From a bacterium (GTDB taxonomy: Bacteria > SZUA-79 > Acidulodesulfobacterales > Acidulodesulfobacteraceae), in NCBI GenBank assembly GCA_021784835.1, contig JAJYHI010000026.1, positions 1 through 26,344 of the forward strand: a stretch of 26,344 nucleotides of DNA. The letters run 5' to 3'. The first letter of the stretch is position 1; the number at the start of each line of letters is the position of its first letter. Both the position numbers and the translations under genes were made by a program. Below the pieces are notes generated by a model, which worked only from the letters and a program-made list of their open reading frames with translations, searched no databases and was not told the DNA's origin. Shown piece by piece: positions 16,569 to 22,662 of this stretch.

Positions 16569-17338
16569 GCAAGAAAACTGCGGCGGCATCGACGGTCGTC
16601 TTATTAATATTTATATCTTTCTTTTTCAGCGGATGTGCCGTAAACGTAAAGACCGCCGTTAAACCGTACAAAAAACCGGTTGCATATAAAAGCAGAAAAG
16701 AAGTTCTGGCAGGACTTATTAAAAATTACGGAACGTTCGGCGGGTTATCGGGAAGACTGCGTTTCACGGTATCGGACGGCGGTTTTTCTATAGAGCAGGC
16801 AGGCATTTATAAATATATAGCCGGAAAGTACATAAGCTTTATTATTTTAGACATGTACGGCGACGTTCTTTTTAACGCGAAAATAATTAAAACGAAAAGC
16901 GGAACGGAAGCCGTTTTTTTCAATCCCGAAGACGGCAAAATTAAATCAATAAACTTGGATAAAAAATATAAAATTAAAACTAACGATAAAACGCAAAATT
17001 ATCAAAGGCTGTTAAGGGTTTTTAAAATTTTGCTTTTTATCGATAAACTGAATAAAATAAAAAAGTCGCCTATTTTTTATAATACCGAAAAAGGTTTCTT
17101 TTTTGCATACGGCGGAAAACAAGGCTATTATATATGCGTTTCAAAAAAATACCTTATCCGTTCCGTAACTTCGGTCAAAAACGGAAAAGAAATAGAATCG
17201 GTACGCTTTAAAGATTACGTTTTAAAAGGTTCCGGCGCAAATACAAGCATGGTTCCTTTAAAAATATATGTTGACGATTATTTATATAATGTTAAAATGA
17301 ATATACGTCTTTCTAAAGGAAGTATGTTGCTTAACTAA
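16565..17338 (+). CDS. Outer-membrane lipoprotein, LolB-like fold (function unproven)
   Basis: A 257-residue lipoprotein precursor. The basic start, hydrophobic helix and lipobox FSGC give lipidation at Cys24. The mature part (GTFGGLSGRLRFTVSDGGFS, FIILDMYGDVLFNAKI, then several basic beta-like strands) resembles the LolB/DUF4292 type of half-barrel that binds lipid or lipoprotein. I do not see enough sequence identity to call LolB itself. It overlaps alaS by four bases and is followed by another lipoprotein gene, bamD, so a role in delivering or maintaining outer-membrane lipoproteins is a reasonable guess. Residue +2 is Ala, compatible with sorting to the outer membrane. Confidence 0.6.
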   Translation: MSKKTAAASTVVLLIFISFFFSGCAVNVKTAVKPYKKPVAYKSRKEVLAGLIKNYGTFGGLSGRLRFTVSDGGFSIEQAGIYKYIAGKYISFIILDMYGDVLFNAKIIKTKSGTEAVFFNPEDGKIKSINLDKKYKIKTNDKTQNYQRLLRVFKILLFIDKLNKIKKSPIFYNTEKGFFFAYGGKQGYYICVSKKYLIRSVTSVKNGKEIESVRFKDYVLKGSGANTSMVPLKIYVDDYLYNVKMNIRLSKGSMLLN

Positions 17339-17341
17339 CAA

Positions 17342-17408
17342 CGGTGCCGTAATTCAATTCCGGCACCGTCACAAAATAAAAGGGGTCAGAATTCAATTCC
17401 GGCACCGT
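17342..17408. repeat. Pair of GAATTCAATTC palindromes (type 2) before bamD
   Basis: Copies at 17342-17368 (GGTGCCGTAATT against AATTCCGGCACC) and 17382-17408 start 40 bases apart, with tails ACCGTCACAAAAT and ACCGTCACAAAAC. The second copy has its left arm replaced by AAAAGGGGTCAG, which is the terminus of the type 1 elements. It looks like a hybrid of the two repeat families. It begins four bases after the upstream stop and ends 26 bases before the bamD ATG. Confidence 0.8.
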
Positions 17409-17434
17409 CACAAAACTGGTAACGAAATAGACAA

Positions 17435-18169
17435 ATGAAAAAACTAACTTTATTAATCTCTATTATAGCCGCAATATCCGTATTCTCGGTTATGCTTTCC
17501 GGATGCGGCAAAAACGTAAAGAAAAATATTTTGCCGCCGGACGTTTATTACGGCAAAGCCATGCACGATTCCCATGTTAAAAATTATAACGGCGCCGCAA
17601 AAAATTTTAAAGCCCTTATAGAAAATTATCCGGCTTACGGTAAAACGGAAATTGCGGAAATAAGGCTCGGCGACGTTTACTATCTTGAAGGAAAATATAT
17701 TGAATCCGCAGGCGCTTATTTGGATTTTGTACATCTTCATCCGCGTTCCAAATACGTTCCTTTTGCAATGTATTACGAAGCTATGTCGTATTACAAAAGA
17801 AATTTGGCGGTAGGCAGAAATCAAACCCCCCTTAAAAACTCGAAGAAGGTTTTTGAAAAACTTATATCGAAATACCCTTATTCAAAATATTCAAAAAAAT
17901 CTTTTAAATATATTAAACTTATTAATATAAAACTTTCCGAAAATACCTTTTTTACAGGACTTTACTATTACAATGCGAGCATCTGGAAACCGGCGGCTTA
18001 TATGTTTAAAACGGTATTAAAGCAGTACGGGAGGGACGGCGTTCCTATTATACCTAAAACGCTTTATTATCTTTCGTCCTGCTATAAAAATCTTGGAAAT
18101 AAAAAAATGGAAGCCCGCTATCTGAATATTTTAAAAACAAAATACCCGAAAAGTAGGTATGCGGAATAA
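17435..18169 (+). CDS. bamD: Outer membrane protein assembly lipoprotein BamD
   Basis: A 244-residue lipoprotein with signal peptide and lipobox LSGC (Cys24), followed by TPR repeats. The repeat signatures are GKAMHDSHVKNYNGAAKNF near 41-59, AEIRLGDVYYLEGKYIESA near 74-92, HPRSKYVPFAMYYEAMSYYK near 102-121 and ISKYPYSKYSKKSFKYI near 143-159. This matches BamD/YfiO, the essential partner of BamA in inserting beta-barrel proteins into the outer membrane. The order and spacing of YPxS and HPxS turns is characteristic. E. coli BamD is 245 residues. Preceded by a type 2 palindrome pair with no evident promoter, so probably co-transcribed with alaS. Confidence 0.88.
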   Translation: MKKLTLLISIIAAISVFSVMLSGCGKNVKKNILPPDVYYGKAMHDSHVKNYNGAAKNFKALIENYPAYGKTEIAEIRLGDVYYLEGKYIESAGAYLDFVHLHPRSKYVPFAMYYEAMSYYKRNLAVGRNQTPLKNSKKVFEKLISKYPYSKYSKKSFKYIKLINIKLSENTFFTGLYYYNASIWKPAAYMFKTVLKQYGRDGVPIIPKTLYYLSSCYKNLGNKKMEARYLNILKTKYPKSRYAE

Positions 18170-18176
18170 AAGAATG

Positions 18177-18205
18177 TTGACACGGCTCTTAAATTATGCA
18201 ATAAT
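18177..18205 (+). promoter_or_regulatory. Strong sigma-70 promoter of the infC operon
   Basis: A perfect TTGACA (18177-18182) is 17 bases from AATAAT (18200-18205), five of six consensus bases. It lies eight bases after the bamD stop and about 40 bases before the infC ribosome binding site. This separates the translation-factor operon from the upstream run. Confidence 0.75.
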
Positions 18206-18238
18206 TTAAAGCTAACGCAAAAAATTAAAAAAATAAAT

Positions 18239-18255
18239 AAGGAGAAATTAATATA
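18239..18255 (+). promoter_or_regulatory. infC ribosome binding site and non-canonical start region
   Basis: AAGGAG (18239-18244) is the only Shine-Dalgarno sequence before the IF3 frame. The frame opens after the stop TAA at 18238-18240. Downstream of the site, in frame, are ATT at 18247 (two bases after GGAG, too close) and ATA at 18253 (eight bases after, ideal). No ATG, GTG or TTG occurs in frame before 18343, which is deep inside the conserved domain. The start codon is therefore AUA, or less likely AUU. Confidence 0.75.
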
Positions 18256-18840
18256 CAGAAAAATAACAGAACGTACATAAACGAAAGTATCAGGGCAAAA
18301 GAGGTAAGGGTTATCGACGAAAACGGCAAACAGGCCGGTATAATGCCTTTATATGAAGCCGTTAAACTTGCCAAAGAAAAGCTCCTCGACCTCGTCGAAG
18401 TTTCCGAAGAAGCCGTTCCTCCGGTATGCAGGATAATGGATTTCGGCAAGTTTAAATACGAGCAGAATAAAAAAGCTCAGGAAGCCAAGAAGAAACAGGT
18501 AGTTATACATTTAAAAGAAGTTAAATTCAGGCCCAATACCGACGAGCACGATTACAATTTTAAATTGAAAAACGCCGTTTCTTTTCTTAAAGACGGAAAC
18601 AAAGTTAAACTTACGGTAACTTTTAAAGGCAGAGAACTTGCCCATACGGAATTGGGAATAAAGGTAATACTGAGGGCAATCGAAGATTTAAAGGAGTTCG
18701 GCGTTCCGGAGTTTCCTATTAAGCCGGACGTCAAAAGGACGTTCAGCACGATTATAGTACCGGTTAAGACGGCTAAAAAGACTGCCGAAAAAGACGCCGT
18801 TAAAACGGAAAAAACGAAAGAGCAGGAAAAAACGGCATAA
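18253..18840 (+). CDS. infC: Translation initiation factor IF-3, non-AUG start
   Basis: IF3 binds the 30S subunit, keeps the subunits apart and rejects non-canonical start codons. From ATA 18253 the protein is 195 residues and begins with the conserved opening [20 protein letters not shown], which matches IF3 starts in other bacteria. A call from the first ATG (18343) would lose these 30 residues. The N-domain continues [21 protein letters not shown] and the C-domain has [20 protein letters not shown] and [14 protein letters not shown]. The last 25 residues are a Lys/Glu/Thr-rich extension beyond the E. coli protein. infC is known for AUU-type starts that let IF3 repress its own synthesis. 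First gene of infC-rpmI-rplT; thrS, often upstream, is absent. Confidence 0.92.
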   Translation: MQKNNRTYINESIRAKEVRVIDENGKQAGIMPLYEAVKLAKEKLLDLVEVSEEAVPPVCRIMDFGKFKYEQNKKAQEAKKKQVVIHLKEVKFRPNTDEHDYNFKLKNAVSFLKDGNKVKLTVTFKGRELAHTELGIKVILRAIEDLKEFGVPEFPIKPDVKRTFSTIIVPVKTAKKTAEKDAVKTEKTKEQEKTA

Positions 18841-18908
18841 TAAAAATATATTAATTAAAAACGTTAATAAAAAATTAAAATAAATTTTAAAAAGGTGGTT
18901 TTATTAAA

Positions 18909-19112
18909 ATGGCAAAGATAAAAATAAAAACTAAAAAAGGCGCAAAAAAAAGATTTAAGGTAACGGCAACCGGACTCGTCGTTCATCATAAAGCAAACAA
19001 GAGCCATATACTGACGTCTAAAAAACGCGGCAGAAAAAACAGGCTTAAAAAATCGTCGGTAGTTAATTCCGTTGATTCCCTTAACGTAAAAAGATTAATA
19101 CCGTATCTGTAA
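18909..19112 (+). CDS. rpmI: Ribosomal protein bL35
   Basis: A 67-residue, very basic large-subunit protein with the family pattern: KIKTKKGAKKRFKVTATG near 4-21, HHKANKSHILTSK near 26-38 and the closing VKRLIPYL. AAAAGGTGG lies about ten bases before the ATG. The 68-base AT-rich gap after infC is where L20-mediated autoregulation acts in some bacteria, but no clear pseudoknot could be read by eye. Second gene of the infC-rpmI-rplT operon. Confidence 0.96.
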   Translation: MAKIKIKTKKGAKKRFKVTATGLVVHHKANKSHILTSKKRGRKNRLKKSSVVNSVDSLNVKRLIPYL

Positions 19113-19151
19113 AATTTATAAATATAATAAGCTATTATAAGGAGCAGTATA

Positions 19152-19502
19152 ATGCCGAGAGTAAAAAGAGGTATTTTAACCAGAAAAAGACACAAAAGAG
19201 TATTAAAAGCCGCAAAAGGCTATTACGGCGCGAAAAGCAGGCTTTTTAAGTCCGCAAACGAAGCCGTAAACAGAGGGCTTAACTATGCTTACAGAGACAG
19301 AAAAGTCAAAAAAAGAGAATTCAGAGGTATGTGGATAGTCAGGATAAACGCCGCATGCAGAGAAAACGGAATTTCCTATTCAAAATTTATAAATGCGCTT
19401 AATAAAAAAGGCATAGAATTAAACAGAAAGGTTTTATCCGAAATAGCTCTTTCAGATCCGTCGGCTTTTGCCGGCATAGTGAAAGACGCTGTCGCTGCCT
19501 AA
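19152..19502 (+). CDS. rplT: Ribosomal protein bL20
   Basis: A 116-residue basic protein needed early in 50S assembly and, in several bacteria, the repressor of its own operon. The sequence is canonical: [20 protein letters not shown] at the start, then [20 protein letters not shown] near 23-42, [20 protein letters not shown] near 47-66 and the C-terminal globular part. AAGGAG lies eight bases before the ATG. In many proteobacteria pheST follows next; here ihfA comes directly after 34 bases. Confidence 0.97.
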   Translation: MPRVKRGILTRKRHKRVLKAAKGYYGAKSRLFKSANEAVNRGLNYAYRDRKVKKREFRGMWIVRINAACRENGISYSKFINALNKKGIELNRKVLSEIALSDPSAFAGIVKDAVAA

Positions 19503-19536
19503 ATAATTAAAACGATTAATTCGGAGAACATAGTTT

Positions 19537-19857
19537 ATGGCATTAACCAGGGCAAATTTAACTTCAAAAGTACGTTCTAAGGTTGGTTTGCCGACCGCGG
19601 AATCCGCGCAGTACGTAGATTCGTTCTTTGAACTTATAAAATCCGAAATAGAAGAAGCCGGAACCATAAAGCTTAACGGTTTCGGAAATTTTACGATTAA
19701 AGAGAAAAAAGCGAGAAAAGGCAGAAATCCGCAGACCGGAGAAACTATTATTATCAGCGAAAGAAAGGTCGTAAAATTTAAGCCTTCTGTAGTTTTTAAA
19801 TCGGAAGTGAACAAAAAATACAAAAATGGAAGTTCCGATAAACAGCGCTCAAGATGA
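19537..19857 (+). CDS. ihfA: Integration host factor alpha-type, HU/IHF family
   Basis: A 106-residue DNA-bending protein of the HU/IHF family. It starts MALTRANLTSKVRSKVGLP like IHF-alpha, contains the dimer segment KLNGFGNFTIKEKKARKGRN, and has the DNA-intercalating proline in the RNPQTGE arm (near 69-75). A basic tail follows that is longer than in E. coli (99 residues). Placed after rplT and before a MerR-type gene, it has the position of ihfA in proteobacterial pheT-ihfA-merR strings, although pheST itself is missing. It overlaps the next gene by 32 bases. A beta-type or HU role cannot be fully excluded. Confidence 0.9.
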   Translation: MALTRANLTSKVRSKVGLPTAESAQYVDSFFELIKSEIEEAGTIKLNGFGNFTIKEKKARKGRNPQTGETIIISERKVVKFKPSVVFKSEVNKKYKNGSSDKQRSR

Positions 19858-20248
19858 AAAATATTTTTACAAAATAGGCGAAGCCGCCAAAAAAATAGGC
19901 GTCGAACCGTTCGTTATCAGATACTGGGAAACCGAATTTTCTTTTTTAAAGCCTTATAAATCAAAAAGCAGCCATAGGCTCTATTCCGGTTCGGATATCG
20001 AGAAACTTCTACTTATAAAAGACTATTTATACGATAAAAAATTTACCATAGAAGGCGCAAGAAAAGCTTTAAAGCGCAAATTATACGGCGGCGAGGAGAA
20101 TATAGCCGAAATTGCGGCTGAACGCGCCGAAGAAAACGGAGGCGTTTTAAATTCCGGCGGCGGACAAGCGCACGAAAAGATAGAATTGGTCCGTCGCGAA
20201 CTTAATTCGCTAAAAACATTTATTAAATCAAGAAAGACTGGATATTAA
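19826..20248 (+). CDS. MerR-family transcriptional regulator
   Basis: A 140-residue protein with an N-terminal MerR winged helix: YYKIGEAAKKIGVEPFVIRYWE-type opening (FYKIGEAAKKIGVEPFVIRY near 14-33), then SHRLYSGSDIEKLLLIKDYL near 50-69 and the wing helix KFTIEGARKALKRKL. A short C-terminal segment with no metal-binding cysteines suggests it is not a metal sensor. This type is a conserved neighbour of ihfA in deltaproteobacteria and others, with no established target. The first 32 bases overlap ihfA in another frame, and no independent ribosome binding site is seen, so translation is probably coupled. Confidence 0.87.
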   Translation: MEVPINSAQDEKYFYKIGEAAKKIGVEPFVIRYWETEFSFLKPYKSKSSHRLYSGSDIEKLLLIKDYLYDKKFTIEGARKALKRKLYGGEENIAEIAAERAEENGGVLNSGGGQAHEKIELVRRELNSLKTFIKSRKTGY

Positions 20249-20250
20249 AC

Positions 20251-21051
20251 TTGAATATACTCCTTTCCAACGACGACGGCGTTTATGCGACCGGCATAAA
20301 CATATTATACGAAGAATTATCAAAGAAATACGACGTAACCATAGTAGCTCCCGACAGGGAAAGAAGCGCAAGTTCTCATTCGCTCACCATAGACAGACCC
20401 TTAAGAGTCAACGAAATCAAACCTAACATATTTTCGGTGGACGGCACGCCGACCGATGCGGTAAATATCGGCGTCCACTCCATAATGAAAACAAAACCCG
20501 ACCTCGTAATTTCCGGAATAAATTACGGAGGCAATATATGCGACGACGTCATCTATTCGGGAACGGTATCCGCCGCCATGGAAGGAGCCGTTATGGGAAT
20601 CAAATCCATCGCCGTTTCTTTGGTGGTTAACAGGGGAGGAGGCTATCTTCCCAAAGACGCTTCTCTCGAAGAAGATCTGGAAGCCTCTTTCGTAAAAGCT
20701 TCCGAGTTCGTTTCAAACCTTGCTTCCGTTTTCAATAAAACCGGTTTTTCGGAAAATACCCTCTTGAACGTAAATATTCCACAGACTATAATAAAAAAAG
20801 AAAATAATCCTTTTGAATACCGAATTACCAGACAGGGAAAACGCTATTTCGAGGACTTCGTAGTAGAAAAAACCGACCCCAGGGGAAGAAAATATTACTG
20901 GATATGGGGTAAAAATATCACTTTCGAGGATATAAAAGACAGCGATTACGAAGCCGTGCATAGCGGACTTATTTCCGTTACGCCTATCCACTTAGACATG
21001 ACAAATTATAAAGCTATGGAAAAATTAAAAAATATAGATTTTTCGATATGA
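20251..21051 (+). CDS. surE: 5'-nucleotidase SurE
   Basis: A 266-residue metal-dependent nucleotidase/exopolyphosphatase acting on nucleoside 5'- and 3'-monophosphates. It has the metal site NDDGVYATGI (Asp8, Asp9) at the N-terminus, APDRERSASSHSLT near 34-47, DGTPTDAVNIG near 64-74 and ISGINYGGNICDDVIYSGTV near 90-109. The start is TTG at 20251, two bases after the merR stop; the methionine-asparagine-isoleucine-leucine opening aligns with family N-termini, so no other start is needed. Its end overlaps pcm by four bases, the same order as in E. coli surE-pcm-nlpD-rpoS. Confidence 0.96.
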   Translation: MNILLSNDDGVYATGINILYEELSKKYDVTIVAPDRERSASSHSLTIDRPLRVNEIKPNIFSVDGTPTDAVNIGVHSIMKTKPDLVISGINYGGNICDDVIYSGTVSAAMEGAVMGIKSIAVSLVVNRGGGYLPKDASLEEDLEASFVKASEFVSNLASVFNKTGFSENTLLNVNIPQTIIKKENNPFEYRITRQGKRYFEDFVVEKTDPRGRKYYWIWGKNITFEDIKDSDYEAVHSGLISVTPIHLDMTNYKAMEKLKNIDFSI

Positions 21052-21704
21052 ACGCAAAAATTATAAACGGTCTGTCATCGAAGGGCATTACTTCATCCGC
21101 CGTTTTGGGCGCGATAGCGAAAATTCCACGCGAATCTTTCGTCGCTCCGCCTTTCAGGCACTCCGATATGTGCTACGGAGAGTCGCCCCTGCCCATAGGG
21201 CATAACCAGACTATTTCCAGCATTTATACCGTCGCTCTTATGACTCAGGCTCTGTCCGTCGATAAAAGCCATAAAGTCTTGGAAATAGGCACTGGTTCCG
21301 GTTATCAGGCCGCCGTTCTTTCCCTGCTGTGCGGTTCCGTTTTTACCGTAGAACGCATAAGGGATTTATCCATGCAGGCAAGAACGGTTATCGAATCCTT
21401 AAATCTGCGCAATATAATTTTCATAGTCGGCGACGGCTCAATCGGCTACGGCGAATATGCTCCATACGACAGAATAATGATAACCGCCTGCTCTCCGGAT
21501 ATCCCGGCCGCTTTGTTCGCCCAGCTTGCCGAAGGCGGCATTATGGTGGTGCCGGTCGAGCAGAACGGCGCCCAGTCGATATGCGTAATAGAAAAGGAAA
21601 ACGGAGCGATGGTTTCCAAAAATATAGCTCCGGCTAACTTCGTTAAATTAATAGGGAAGAACGGTTATGAAGCGCAAAAATCCAGCCAAAGGTGCGGTTT
21701 CTGA
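21048..21704 (+). CDS. pcm: Protein-L-isoaspartate O-methyltransferase
   Basis: A 218-residue repair enzyme that uses S-adenosylmethionine to methylate isoaspartyl residues in damaged proteins. Family landmarks are [20 protein letters not shown] near 26-45, [20 protein letters not shown] near 48-67, the SAM motif [16 protein letters not shown] near 79-94, and [20 protein letters not shown] near 126-145. Length fits the family. Overlaps surE by four bases and the sigma-factor gene by 38, so all three are probably translated as a coupled unit. Confidence 0.95.
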   Translation: MNAKIINGLSSKGITSSAVLGAIAKIPRESFVAPPFRHSDMCYGESPLPIGHNQTISSIYTVALMTQALSVDKSHKVLEIGTGSGYQAAVLSLLCGSVFTVERIRDLSMQARTVIESLNLRNIIFIVGDGSIGYGEYAPYDRIMITACSPDIPAALFAQLAEGGIMVVPVEQNGAQSICVIEKENGAMVSKNIAPANFVKLIGKNGYEAQKSSQRCGF

Positions 21705-22662
21705 AAAATCTTTAGCCGTAATAGACGGAGCAGAAGTTCAAAACGGTTATGCCGAAGAATACGGAAGAGTTTCCGATAATTCGTTAAGGTCGGAAGAAAA
21801 CAAAATTTCAAGCCAGTACCTTAAATACCTTAAAAAATATCCTCTGCTGACCAAAGAGCGGGAATACGAACTTGCCGTCAAAGCAGGAGAGGGCGACGCA
21901 GATGCGAGAGATTTAATGATAAAATCCAATCTCGGACTAGTGATAAGCGTCGCAAAAAAATTTCTCGGAAGAGGACTGTCTTTTGAAGATTTAATTATGG
22001 AAGGGAATCTTGGACTTATAAAAGCCGTCGAAAAATTTAAACCTAAATCCGGTTTCAGGTTTTCTACATACGCTATCTGGTGGATAAGACAGACCATAGA
22101 ACGCGGAATATTAAACTCCGGCAGGGTAGTAAGGCTGCCTATCCACATATCCGAAAACGTTTATAAGTATTCGAGGGCGGTAAAAGAAATAACTTCCGAA
22201 ATTCAAAGGACTCCAAATATGGGCGAAGTAGCCAGCCGCATGGGGATTAAAGAATCGAAACTCGAAAAAATCATGAGTTTGGTCGGCAATATTTATTCTT
22301 TGGATGCCGTATATACCGGCGGCGAAGACGAAGAAAACCAGTCTAATTCTTTTTCTAATTTAATAAAAGCAGATGAAAGCCAGGATTCGGCTTTCGACGA
22401 ACTCGATAAAATAGAAACTCTTAATCTTTTAAACGGCTGGCTTTTAAGGCTTTCAAAGCAGGAAAGAAGCGTCGTAATTTTAAGATACGGGATTAACTAC
22501 GAAAAGCCTCGCACGTTAAACGAAGTAGGGCGGATATTCGGACTTACAAAAGAAAGAATAAGGCAGATAGAAGTAAAAGCATTAAAAAAGCTCAGGCAGA
22601 TGGCAGAAGAATCGGGTTTTGAAGGCGGCAAGCCGCCCGCGGAAGAAAAGGAAGAGAGTTGA
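21667..22662 (+). CDS. rpoS: RpoS-like primary-family sigma factor
   Basis: A 331-residue sigma-70 family protein of group 1/2 type without the long region 1.1 of RpoD. It has region 1.2 [20 protein letters not shown] near 50-69, region 2.1-2.2 [20 protein letters not shown] near 88-107, the -10 recognition helix [19 protein letters not shown] near 130-148, region 3, and the region 4 helix-turn-helix [20 protein letters not shown] near 283-302. The spacing surE-pcm-sigma makes the stationary-phase factor RpoS the best call. nlpD, which sits before rpoS in many proteobacteria, is missing. AGGGAAG lies about eight bases before the ATG. Acidic C-terminal tail. Confidence 0.85.
   Translation: MKRKNPAKGAVSEKSLAVIDGAEVQNGYAEEYGRVSDNSLRSEENKISSQYLKYLKKYPLLTKEREYELAVKAGEGDADARDLMIKSNLGLVISVAKKFLGRGLSFEDLIMEGNLGLIKAVEKFKPKSGFRFSTYAIWWIRQTIERGILNSGRVVRLPIHISENVYKYSRAVKEITSEIQRTPNMGEVASRMGIKESKLEKIMSLVGNIYSLDAVYTGGEDEENQSNSFSNLIKADESQDSAFDELDKIETLNLLNGWLLRLSKQERSVVILRYGINYEKPRTLNEVGRIFGLTKERIRQIEVKALKKLRQMAEESGFEGGKPPAEEKEES

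Noticed and set aside
18841..18908. L20-binding leader before rpmI
   Set aside because: Expected from other bacteria, but this 68-base AT-rich gap shows no stem or pseudoknot I could pair with confidence.
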